Shown here: positions 43,749 to 51,888 of the stretch, one piece after another | Numbering within the stretch: the first letter of the stretch is position 1 | How the letters are laid out: every line of letters starts with the position of its first letter | Assembly (NCBI RefSeq): GCF_001017175.1 | Contig: NZ_LCYG01000043.1 | Location: forward strand, 35,307-99,306 | Source: Microvirga vignae | Lineage (GTDB): Bacteria > Pseudomonadota > Alphaproteobacteria > Rhizobiales > Beijerinckiaceae | DNA: 64,000 bases | Direction of reading: 5' to 3' | Position numbers and translations under genes: made by a program | Notes under the pieces: generated by a model | Told to the model about the DNA's origin: nothing | Seen by the model: the letters and a program-made list of their open reading frames with translations, nothing else | The model's database searches: none

Positions 43749-44509
43749 GGACCTATCATCGCCGCTCGCACGCGATTCTGCTCGCAGTGTCCATTCTGTC
43801 TGTGCCGCTCGTGGTGTCGGCAACGCTGACGACGCCCGCATACGCCCTCATTGTCTTTGATCCATCCAATTACGCGCAGAATGTCATCCAGGCAGCGCGC
43901 GCGCTCGAGCAGATCACTCATCAGATCACAAGCCTTCAAAACGAAGCACAGATGCTCATCAACCAGGCCCGCAACCTTGCGAGCTTGCCGTATTCGTCAC
44001 TCCAACAGATTCAGCAGAGTGTCCAGCGCACCCAGCAACTCCTGCAACAGGCGCAGAACATCGCGTTCAACGTCCAGGACATCGACCAGATGTTTCAGCA
44101 GCAGTACGGCACGATCTCGCTGTCGGCGACCGACCAGCAGCTTGTCGCCGGTGCGCGATCCCGCTGGCACAACACAGTGGGCGGCCTGCAGGATGCGTTG
44201 CGCGTCCAGGCCGGCGTGGTCGGCAACATCGACACGAACCGTTCCGAAATGGCCGCGCTCGTTGGCCAGAGCCAAGGCGCCACGGGTGCGCTGCAGGCGA
44301 CGCAGGCCGGCAATCAGCTGCTGGCGCTCCAGTCGCAGCAGCTCTCCGATCTGATCGCACTGATCTCCGCCAATGGCCGCGCCGGGGCGCTCACCGAGGC
44401 CGAGCGCGCGGCCGCCGCCGAACAGGGACGCGAACAGCGCCGGCGCTTCCTGACGCCCAGCACCGGCTATCAGCCGGGCAACGCGCGGATGTTCAACAAC
44501 GGCAACTGA
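43745..44509 (+). CDS. trbJ: TrbJ (VirB5-like)
   Basis: A 254-residue exported protein. A signal peptide (residues 1-34, ending T-P-A-Y-A) is followed by long Gln-rich coiled helices (V-Q-R-T-Q-Q-L-L-Q-Q-A-Q-N near 97-109). VirB5-like proteins sit at the pilus tip and contact recipients. It shares one base with the trbK start. Confidence 0.9.
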   Translation: MRTYHRRSHAILLAVSILSVPLVVSATLTTPAYALIVFDPSNYAQNVIQAARALEQITHQITSLQNEAQMLINQARNLASLPYSSLQQIQQSVQRTQQLLQQAQNIAFNVQDIDQMFQQQYGTISLSATDQQLVAGARSRWHNTVGGLQDALRVQAGVVGNIDTNRSEMAALVGQSQGATGALQATQAGNQLLALQSQQLSDLIALISANGRAGALTEAERAAAAEQGREQRRRFLTPSTGYQPGNARMFNNGN

Positions 44510-44808
44510 TGGAGGCTGGCATGGACGGCAAGCTGCTGGCCCGGCTGGGCGCGATCGTCTTCGTCGCCATCGCGATCACCGCAACGGCGATCGAGATGAC
44601 CCGGGAAGAGGAAGCGCCGGCCGCTCAGGACGCGCGCCAGGTTCAGCCCGAGCGCGATCCGCTGCGCGAGGGCCAGCACCGGTGCCAGCAGCTTGGGCAG
44701 AGGGCCGCCAGCGACTCCGAATGCCTGCGTGTCTGGGCGCAAACCCGCGATCGCTTTCTCGGCCGTCCAGCAGCGCCCATCGCCCCGCAAGCCCGCGAAA
44801 GGCAGTGA
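44509..44808 (+). CDS. trbK: TrbK-like entry-exclusion protein
   Basis: A 99-residue protein with an N-terminal membrane helix (L-G-A-I-V-F-V-A-I-A-I-T-A-T-A near residue 13), then C59 in H-R-C-Q-Q-L-G and C72 in S-E-C-L-R-V-W. It matches the alternative TrbK form found in alphaproteobacterial trb operons. Entry exclusion, blocking uptake of a second copy, is the known role of TrbK. A start at 44521 is also possible. Confidence 0.8.
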   Translation: MEAGMDGKLLARLGAIVFVAIAITATAIEMTREEEAPAAQDARQVQPERDPLREGQHRCQQLGQRAASDSECLRVWAQTRDRFLGRPAAPIAPQARERQ

Positions 44809-44811
44809 GCC

Positions 44812-46179
44812 ATGGGCGGTTCCGGCGTCATCGACAATTTCCTCGCCGTCTTCACCCGCTACATCGACTCCGGCTTCGGACTGCTCGGTGGTGAAGTCGC
44901 CTTCATTGCCACCACCCTGATCGTCATCGACGTGACGCTGGCTGCGCTGTTCTGGAGCTGGGGCGCCGATGACGACATCATTGCTCGGCTCGTGAAGAAG
45001 ACGCTGTTCGTCGGCGTATTCGCCTATCTGATCGGCAATTGGAACAATCTCGCGAAGATCGTCTTCGATTCCTTCGCTGGCCTCGGTCTGAAAGGCTCTG
45101 GCACGAGCTTCACCGCGCAGGATTTGATGCGCCCCGGCAAGGTGGCGCAGACCGGGCTCGATGCCGCGCGACCCTTGCTGGAATCCATCTCCGACCTGAT
45201 GGGCTGGGTCTCGTTTTTCGAGAACTTCATCCAGATCGCCTGCCTCCTGTTCGCTTGGGCGCTGGTGCTGCTCGCCTTCTTCATTCTCGCCGTCCAACTC
45301 TTCGTCACCCTGATTGAATTCAAGCTCACCACCTTAGCCGGCTTCGTGCTGATCCCGTTTGGCCTGTTTGGCAAGACCGCTTTCATGGCCGAAAGGGTGT
45401 TGGGCAACGTCATCTCGTCGGGCATCAAGGTTCTCGTTCTGGCGGTCATCATCGGCATCGGATCGACGCTGTTCAGCCAGTTCACACAGGGATTTGGTGG
45501 CCAGATGCCGACCATCGATGATGCCATGACCGTCGTGCTGGCCGCGCTCTCGCTGCTCGGCCTCGGTATCTTCGGTCCCGGCGTTGCCGCCGGCCTGGTG
45601 CAGGGCGGTCCGCAGCTTGGCCCGGGCGCGGCGATCGGCGCGGGTCTCGTGGCGGGTGGCACAGCACTTGCCGCCGGTGGGGCGGCAGGGCTCACCGCGA
45701 AGGGAGGCGGCGCCGCGTTGTCGGGTGGAGCCGCCGCCACCAGAAGTGGTGCCGCAGCTGTGGGTGGCACGACGGCCGCTTACAGCCTCGGCTCCCTCGG
45801 TCAGTCGGGCGCTGCTGGCGTTGCTGCCGGCCTCGGCGGTGTTGCGCGGGCTGCAGGTGCGGCGGCACCATCACCGCTCAAACGTGCGGCCACACGCGCC
45901 GAGAGCATCAAATCCAGATTCTCCGAGGGCACCAGAGCCGGTCTCAGTGCCACCGGCGGCTCCTCCACCATGGGAACCATGGGAGGTCGCGCCGATGCCG
46001 GGAACGAGGCCGCGGACGCGACCGCGCCATCTCCCGACGGGCCGCCAGACTGGGCGAAGCGCATGACACGCAGCCAAGCCCTCAGCCACGGCGCAACCGT
46101 CGCCGCACACGCCGTCCGCTCTGGCGACAGTCACAGTGGCGGCTCTTCCGTCAGCCTTCAGACAAGCGACCGCTCATGA
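44812..46179 (+). CDS. trbL: TrbL (VirB6-like)
   Basis: A 455-residue polytopic inner-membrane protein with about six hydrophobic segments in residues 25-270, followed by a Gly/Ala-rich and then Ser/Thr-rich C-terminal tail that is probably disordered. It forms part of the inner-membrane channel. It follows trbK by 3 bases and overlaps trbF by 4. Confidence 0.93.
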   Translation: MGGSGVIDNFLAVFTRYIDSGFGLLGGEVAFIATTLIVIDVTLAALFWSWGADDDIIARLVKKTLFVGVFAYLIGNWNNLAKIVFDSFAGLGLKGSGTSFTAQDLMRPGKVAQTGLDAARPLLESISDLMGWVSFFENFIQIACLLFAWALVLLAFFILAVQLFVTLIEFKLTTLAGFVLIPFGLFGKTAFMAERVLGNVISSGIKVLVLAVIIGIGSTLFSQFTQGFGGQMPTIDDAMTVVLAALSLLGLGIFGPGVAAGLVQGGPQLGPGAAIGAGLVAGGTALAAGGAAGLTAKGGGAALSGGAAATRSGAAAVGGTTAAYSLGSLGQSGAAGVAAGLGGVARAAGAAAPSPLKRAATRAESIKSRFSEGTRAGLSATGGSSTMGTMGGRADAGNEAADATAPSPDGPPDWAKRMTRSQALSHGATVAAHAVRSGDSHSGGSSVSLQTSDRS

Positions 46180-46865
46180 GCTTCTTCAAACGACCCGCGA
46201 CCCATTATGGCAAGACGCCCGAACCCGTCACCCCTTACCAGAAGGCCGCGCAGGTCTGGGACGAACGTATCGGCTCCGCCCGCGTGCAGGCGAAGAACTG
46301 GCGCACCATGGCCTTCGGTTCTTTGTTCCTGTCAGCGGGCTTTGCCACCGTGCTCGTCTGGCAGTCGGCGCGTGGGACCGTCGTGCCCTGGGTGGTGCAG
46401 GTTGACCGGCTCGGTCAGGCACAGGCGATCGCTCAGGCCACGGCCGACTATCGCCCGACCGATCCGCAGGTGGCGTGGCATCTCGCGCGCTTCATCGAGC
46501 AGGTCAGGAGCATTCCGGCTGACGCGATCATCGTCCGCCAGAACTGGCTTCGCGCCTATGAGTGGACGACCGACCGCGGTGCTGCCGCGCTCAACGACTA
46601 CGCCCGCGCCAATGACCCGTTTAACCGCGTCGGTCGCCAGCAGGTCGCAGTGGACGTATCGAGCGTCATCCGCGCCTCGCCGGATTCCTTCCGCGTCGCC
46701 TGGGTCGAGCGCCGCTACGAGAACGGCCAGCTCGAAGCGACCGAGCGCTGGACCGCGATCCTGACCATCGTGATCCAAGTGCCACGCGACGCCGAGCGTC
46801 TGCGCGCCAATCCGCTCGGCATCTACGTCAACGCCATCAACTGGTCGCGGGAGTTGAGCCAATGA
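46176..46865 (+). CDS. trbF: TrbF (VirB8-like)
   Basis: A 229-residue protein with one N-terminal membrane helix (about 45-65) and a periplasmic VirB8-like domain. F-I-E-Q-V-R-S-I-P near residue 109 and W-V-E-R-R-Y-E-N-G near 174 are typical. It nucleates the channel across the periplasm. It overlaps trbG by 4 bases. Confidence 0.93.
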   Translation: MSFFKRPATHYGKTPEPVTPYQKAAQVWDERIGSARVQAKNWRTMAFGSLFLSAGFATVLVWQSARGTVVPWVVQVDRLGQAQAIAQATADYRPTDPQVAWHLARFIEQVRSIPADAIIVRQNWLRAYEWTTDRGAAALNDYARANDPFNRVGRQQVAVDVSSVIRASPDSFRVAWVERRYENGQLEATERWTAILTIVIQVPRDAERLRANPLGIYVNAINWSRELSQ

Positions 46866-47842
46866 GGATGTCACTCCGCAAGCCCGGCTTCCCGGCATTC
46901 CGTAGACCCGCGCTTGCGCTTCTTCTGCTTTCGGCAACTGTGCTTGCCGGCTGCGCGACCAACAAGCCGCCGGAGATCAGCTATGACAGCGATGTTCCGC
47001 CATTGCCTGCCGTCCCGGCTGCCGTCACCGACTTAAGTCCGCGTCCGCTGCATATTCCACCGGCCTGGACGCCCGCGCGCGGTGGAAACGCGGCAAGCAC
47101 GCCCACCGGCCGCGTGCAAAACGCCAACGCCGCCGCCCGCGTCGAGCCGCGTCGTGAGGGCTATTACAATGCGATCCAGATCTATCCCTGGAGCGACGGC
47201 GCCCTCTATCAGGTCTATGCCGCGCCGGGTCAGATCACCAACATCGCGCTCGAGCCCGGCGAAAGCCTGACCGGCTCCGGCCCGATCGCCGCAGGCGATA
47301 CAGCGCGCTGGATCATTGGTGATACCGCGAGCGGGAGCGGTGTGACGCGCCGCGTCCATGTCCTCGTCAAGCCCACGCGCACGGACATCTCGACCAATCT
47401 CATCATCACGACCGATCGGCGCCTCTACATGCTCGAGCTGCGCGCAGGCGAGAGCCCTTATATGCCGGCGGTCGCCTGGGCCTATCCGCAGCCTCCGGCC
47501 TCGCACCGCCAGAGCATGCCGGCGACGCCCGTCATTCCCGACGGAGGAGCGCGCAACTATCGCTACGCCCTGAGCGGCGACACGCCGCCCTGGCGTCCGG
47601 TCTCCGTCTACGACGACGGGCGCCGGGTCTATGTTGAGTTCCCGCGTGGCATCGTCCAGGGCGAGATGCCGCCGATCTTCGTCATTGGCCCGGACGGCGA
47701 GGCGCAGATCGTCAACAGCCGCATCTATCGGAACATCCTGATTGTCGACCGACTCTTCGGCGCGGCCGAGCTGCGCCTCGGTAGCGGTCAGCGCCAGCAG
47801 ACCGTCAGGATCGTTCGGACCGACGAAAGGCCCGCATCGTGA
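46862..47842 (+). CDS. trbG: TrbG (VirB9-like)
   Basis: A 326-residue protein with a lipoprotein-type signal (L-A-G-C near residues 27-30), so it is probably lipid-anchored. The VirB9 domain has Y-P-W-S-D-G-A-L-Y near residue 109 and P-R-G-I ... P-P-I-F-V-I near 259-277. It is part of the outer-membrane core complex. It overlaps trbI by 4 bases. Confidence 0.93.
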   Translation: MRMSLRKPGFPAFRRPALALLLLSATVLAGCATNKPPEISYDSDVPPLPAVPAAVTDLSPRPLHIPPAWTPARGGNAASTPTGRVQNANAAARVEPRREGYYNAIQIYPWSDGALYQVYAAPGQITNIALEPGESLTGSGPIAAGDTARWIIGDTASGSGVTRRVHVLVKPTRTDISTNLIITTDRRLYMLELRAGESPYMPAVAWAYPQPPASHRQSMPATPVIPDGGARNYRYALSGDTPPWRPVSVYDDGRRVYVEFPRGIVQGEMPPIFVIGPDGEAQIVNSRIYRNILIVDRLFGAAELRLGSGQRQQTVRIVRTDERPAS

Positions 47843-49017
47843 GCGAGAACAACCCCGCAAGCAACGGATCGCCATCGGCCTCGGCCCCCGATTTCGCCGC
47901 CCCGATGCGATTGCGCGCCGAACCGCCGCGCGTCACCCGCCTGTCAAGGAAGGTTCTGGCGGGCGCCGGTCTCGTGGTCAGCGTCGGTATCGGGACGGCC
48001 CTGATCTATGCCCTGCATACCCGTACCAGCGGCATCGGGAACGAAGAACTCTATTCGACCGAGAACCGACCGACCGCCGATGGTCTCGCCGGCCTGCCGC
48101 GCGACTACACCGGCCCGATTCTGGGGCCGCCGTTGCCCGGCGATCTCGGGCGGCCGATCCTCGACGCCCAGAACCGCGGGCAACCGGTCGCGCCGCCCGC
48201 CATGGCAACGCCGCAGGTCGATCCGGAGGAACAGCGCCGCCTCGCGGAACAGGAGGCCGCCCGCACCAGCCGGGTCTTCTTTCAGACTGGTCCGGGCACC
48301 GCAGCAACATCCCCCGGCATCGCAGCACCGAACCCCACCGCGATGGGCTTACCCGGCCAGTCGGGAATCCCGACCGCGCAGGATCGGCAACTCGCCTTCC
48401 TCAACGCTGCCGTCGACCGCCGCACCGTTGTGGCCGATCGCGTCATGGCCCCGCCATCACCCTATGTCCTCCAGGCGGGCGCTGTCATCCCGGCCGCTCT
48501 CATCACCGGCATTCGCTCCGATTTGCCCGGCCAGATCACCGCGCAGGTGACGGAAAACATCTACGACAGCCCGACCGGGCGTATCCTGATCGTCCCGCAG
48601 GGCACCAGGATCATCGGCGAATACAGCAACGATGTCGGCTTCGGTCAGCGCCGAGTGCTGCTGGTCTGGAACCGGCTGATCTTCCCGAACGGCCGTTCGA
48701 TCGTGCTCGAGCGTCAGCCGGGCGCCGATACCCAAGGCTATGCCGGTCTTGAGGACGGCGTTGACTATCATTGGTGGGATCTCGCCAAAGCCGCTGGCCT
48801 CTCGACGCTGCTCACTATTGGTGCGGAGCTCGCCGTCGATAACGAGGATCGATTGCTCGGCGCCATTCGCAACGGCGCGCAGGACACCATCAACGATGCC
48901 GGTCAACAGATCATCCGCCGCCAGCTCAATGTCGCGCCGACGCTGACCATCCGGCCGGGCTTCCCCGTCCGCGTCATCGTCACCCGCGATCTCGTGTTCG
49001 AACCCTATCGAGGCTGA
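47839..49017 (+). CDS. trbI: TrbI (VirB10-like)
   Basis: A 392-residue protein with a membrane helix near residues 40-58, a Pro-rich periplasmic stretch, and a VirB10 domain: L-Q-A-G-A-V-I-P-A-A-L-I-T-G near residue 211 and G-R-I-L-I-V-P-Q-G-T-R near 247. It spans inner and outer membranes and links ATPase energy to the outer gate. Confidence 0.94.
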   Translation: MSENNPASNGSPSASAPDFAAPMRLRAEPPRVTRLSRKVLAGAGLVVSVGIGTALIYALHTRTSGIGNEELYSTENRPTADGLAGLPRDYTGPILGPPLPGDLGRPILDAQNRGQPVAPPAMATPQVDPEEQRRLAEQEAARTSRVFFQTGPGTAATSPGIAAPNPTAMGLPGQSGIPTAQDRQLAFLNAAVDRRTVVADRVMAPPSPYVLQAGAVIPAALITGIRSDLPGQITAQVTENIYDSPTGRILIVPQGTRIIGEYSNDVGFGQRRVLLVWNRLIFPNGRSIVLERQPGADTQGYAGLEDGVDYHWWDLAKAAGLSTLLTIGAELAVDNEDRLLGAIRNGAQDTINDAGQQIIRRQLNVAPTLTIRPGFPVRVIVTRDLVFEPYRG

Positions 49018-49020
49018 CCC

Positions 49021-49269
49021 ATGACGAAGCTGAAACTCGGTCCCATCGCGGACGACAAGCCGGTCAAGGTCACCGTGGAACTGCCCGCCGCGCTCCACCG
49101 CGATCTGACCGCCTACGCCGAGGTGCTGGCCCGCGAGACCGGACAATCAGTTGCTGATCCCGTGAAGTTGATCGTGCCGATGCTGGAGCGGTTCATCGCC
49201 ACGGATCGCGGCTTTGCGAAGGCGCGGCGGACCAAGCCTGCCGGACCCGAACCGCGCAACCCCGGCTAA
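49021..49269 (+). CDS. DUF2274 protein
   Basis: An 82-residue protein of the DUF2274 family: K-L-K-L-G-P-I-A-D-D-K-P-V-K-V-T-V-E-L-P spans residues 3-22. It follows trbI by three bases and is the usual last gene of trb operons in these ICEs. The fold is ribbon-helix-helix-like, so a regulatory role is possible. It ends one base before the convergent LysR gene. Confidence 0.88.
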   Translation: MTKLKLGPIADDKPVKVTVELPAALHRDLTAYAEVLARETGQSVADPVKLIVPMLERFIATDRGFAKARRTKPAGPEPRNPG

Positions 49270-50184
49270 TCATCGATGGGTGGGCGATGCTCTCGCCATC
49301 GATTTCGCGATGGAAAGCAGACGCCGCAGAGCAGGATTGTCATTGTTCGGAGACCATACGGCGTTGAAGGGAAGGATCTCCCCAGCGATCGGCCGATAGC
49401 AGATGCCGGGAAATTGCGCGGCCGTCATCGCCTCGCTGGTCAGCGTCAGTCCACGTCCGAGCGCAACGAGAGAGAGCAGATTGTCTCGGCTCACATGGTG
49501 CGGCTGAATTTCGGGATGGTGGCCCAGATCCGCCAGCCGCTGCACCAGATAATCATGAATCTCCTGGCCGGGTGCGACCTCGCTGACGATGAAATGCTCA
49601 TCAGCAAGTTCGTGCCATTGCAGTTCGCCCTTCCCGGCCAGAACATGCGAGTCCGGCAGCACAGCGATGACCCGCTCCGACCAGAGTTGCGCCGCATCGC
49701 ATCCGGGCCATCCGCGCGTACCCGTCAGGAAGGCGACGTCGAGCTGAAGCTGGTTGATGGCGGCGACATGCTCGGCCGGGTTGCCGTCGACGAGTTCGAT
49801 CTGCACCTTCGCGTGCTGGCGATCGTAGGCGCGGAGAAGTCGCGGAATAAAGCCCGATGCGAGAGAGGAGTAGATGCCTATTCTGACGCGCCCTTCCTCC
49901 GAGCGCCCGACAGTGGCTGCGGCCTTGGAACTATCCCGGACGTGCCTGAGGATTCTCTGAGCATGGCGGAAATACCGCTCGCCCGCCTCCGTCAGGCGGA
50001 CGCCCCCGCTATGGCGATGAAACAGCGACACTCCGATCCGATCCTCAAGATCGCGGACACGGCGGCTGATCGTTGATTCCTGTATTGCAAGAGCAGCGGC
50101 CGCCTTGCGGAAACTTCCGTACTCGGATGCGGCTAGGAAGTAGCGCAGATGGCGAAACTCTATTGGACTAATGGACTTCCCCAT
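49270..50184 (-). CDS. LysR-family regulator
   Basis: A 304-residue LysR protein. The winged helix occupies residues 8-66 (F-R-H-L-R-Y-F-L-A-A-S-E-Y-G-S-F-R-K-A-A near the start), followed by a linker helix and an effector domain. It is convergent with the trb operon and abuts it. A LysR gene at this spot is usual in this ICE group, so it may belong to the backbone, but it could equally regulate the minus-strand indigoidine operon upstream. The inducer is unknown. Confidence 0.9.
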   Translation of the reverse strand: MGKSISPIEFRHLRYFLAASEYGSFRKAAAALAIQESTISRRVRDLEDRIGVSLFHRHSGGVRLTEAGERYFRHAQRILRHVRDSSKAAATVGRSEEGRVRIGIYSSLASGFIPRLLRAYDRQHAKVQIELVDGNPAEHVAAINQLQLDVAFLTGTRGWPGCDAAQLWSERVIAVLPDSHVLAGKGELQWHELADEHFIVSEVAPGQEIHDYLVQRLADLGHHPEIQPHHVSRDNLLSLVALGRGLTLTSEAMTAAQFPGICYRPIAGEILPFNAVWSPNNDNPALRRLLSIAKSMARASPTHR

Positions 50185-50331
50185 ACGCTAACCCGGCTCC
50201 CGGTCATCAATGCAAGCTGGCAAAGACAGTGCGAGAAATGAGGCCGCGACGAATGAAAGCAGTTTCTGACGCATGATGCGGTTTCCGATGCGTGGTGGGC
50301 GGATGACCCGGCGTGACGATGTTGATGAAAT

Positions 50332-51591
50332 CTAAGCTCTCATGCGCTCCAGCTCCCTTCGGGCGGCCCGCGGCGCGGGTCGAAGATGGAGAGCGTTCCG
50401 AAATCGAACATAACTGTCCGGAGAGAAGCGCGCGGCGACGGCGATCATGACGATGCTGCCGATAGCCATCAGGGTCCAGACATGCGTGAGGTCGGAGAAG
50501 ACGTCACGGAACCCGCCTGCGATCAGCGGCACGAAGCTTGCGAGGATGTAGCCGCCGCCCTGGACGATGGCTGTGAAATTGCCCGCGATCGTTGGGTCAT
50601 CGATATGGTCGATTGCAACGATGATCGATAACGGGAACAGAATGCCGATGCCCACCCCCAGCATCACCATCGCGGGAATGGCCAACGCAATCGGCGACAT
50701 GGTGAGGACGGCAAACCCGGTGGCCACCGTGATGAGGGAGAAAGTCAGCGGTCCGCGCCGGTCCGGGAGGTGATGAACAAAAGCCGCAACGCCGAGTGCC
50801 GTGGCAGCCTCGACAACAGTCAGAATCGACAGCAACAGGCCGGCTCTTTCGGCAGGCTGCTGAAGGCCGAGGTAGAACGGAGGGATCCAGGCCATCGCCA
50901 GCATGAAGGCGCCCGTTCCGACCCCGAAGAAGATCATCAGCGACCAACAGCGCAGGTTGCTCCACAAGTGCGGGGAGTGGGAGGCACTGACCGACGCCAC
51001 CATGTCGATGCCGCCTTCGCTTCTCGCATCACGGGACGCGAGAAGCCAGACGACTGTGGCGCTCAGCGCCGGCAGTGACCAGGCCGCCAATGTTCCTTGC
51101 CAGCCGAGGCGGCTTGCGAGGTGGGCCGCCACTCCTGCGGCGACGGCGCCGCCGACCACGATGCCGGTAGAATAGACGCCGATCACGCGACCTATTCCGG
51201 CCCTGTAATTGCGCTTGGCGAAGCTTGGGGTCAAAGCTCGGATGATCGCGATTCCGATCCCCGCTCCGCTGGCGGTGAGGATCAGGCCGGCGGCGCCATC
51301 GAACCAGTACCGCAGAAGGCAGGAAGCCGCGATGATGAGGCCGCCGACTGCGACGTCCCGCCTTTCGCCCAGCACCGCTCGGATCTGCCGGACATAAATC
51401 GCACCGAGCCCGATCAAAAAGACAGGAATCGTCGTCAACAATCCAAGACCGAGCGAACCGATCGGGGTCGTCCCGAGTATCGGCGCGGCAAGGGATCCAA
51501 TGGCGGCGACGACCGGGCGCAGGTTCAGTGAAAGCAGGAAGATAGCCAACAAAAGCAGCCTGCGATTCTTCGTTTCATCTCCTGTCAACAT
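50332..51591 (-). CDS. MFS transporter, CynX/NimT type
   Basis: A 419-residue protein with about 12 membrane helices. N-L-R-P-V-V-A-A-I-G near residue 24 is the hallmark of the CynX/NimT (cyanate / 2-nitroimidazole) group. It is the last gene of the minus-strand operon, 36 bases after the dead tautomerase. Export of a small polar product or uptake of a precursor for the upstream enzymes is plausible; the substrate is unknown. Confidence 0.88.
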   Translation of the reverse strand: MLTGDETKNRRLLLLAIFLLSLNLRPVVAAIGSLAAPILGTTPIGSLGLGLLTTIPVFLIGLGAIYVRQIRAVLGERRDVAVGGLIIAASCLLRYWFDGAAGLILTASGAGIGIAIIRALTPSFAKRNYRAGIGRVIGVYSTGIVVGGAVAAGVAAHLASRLGWQGTLAAWSLPALSATVVWLLASRDARSEGGIDMVASVSASHSPHLWSNLRCWSLMIFFGVGTGAFMLAMAWIPPFYLGLQQPAERAGLLLSILTVVEAATALGVAAFVHHLPDRRGPLTFSLITVATGFAVLTMSPIALAIPAMVMLGVGIGILFPLSIIVAIDHIDDPTIAGNFTAIVQGGGYILASFVPLIAGGFRDVFSDLTHVWTLMAIGSIVMIAVAARFSPDSYVRFRNALHLRPAPRAARRELERMRA

Positions 51592-51627
51592 GGGTTTTGC
51601 TCCGAAGGATTCCGGGTTAAGCCGCGT

Positions 51628-51871
51628 TCAAGCGTTAGATGACCGACTTTGATCATCGGGCGATTTGAGCAGGTGGCCGATATGCGGCTGGATGTCCGGT
51701 TCGTAGACCGCTTCGTGCCATCGATCCGGAGGAATGCCCTACAGGGTAATCGAAATGGCGCCGGGATTGCGGCGAAACGCACCTTGAGCCGCTTCGGCGA
51801 CGGCACTTTTCAGTCTCGCACGCGCTCCCGATCGAGGTTTGCCGAAAATGCTTGATGATGACGTGAGGCAC
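51628..51871 (-). pseudogene. 4-oxalocrotonate tautomerase-like pseudogene
   Basis: It starts GTG-P-H-V-I-I-K-H-F, with Pro-2 as the catalytic residue of the family. After a single frameshift near residue 9 it reads A-R-L-K-S-A-V-A-E-A-A-Q-G and A-I-S-I-T-L, meets TAG, and continues in the same frame as G-I-P-P-D-R-W-H-E-A-V-Y-E-P-D-I. This pattern is that of small tautomerases (about 80 residues). One indel and one amber codon make it a pseudogene. It lies 17 bases after the NRPS stop and was part of that operon. Confidence 0.75.
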
Positions 51872-51888
51872 AGTCGATCTCCTTCCAA

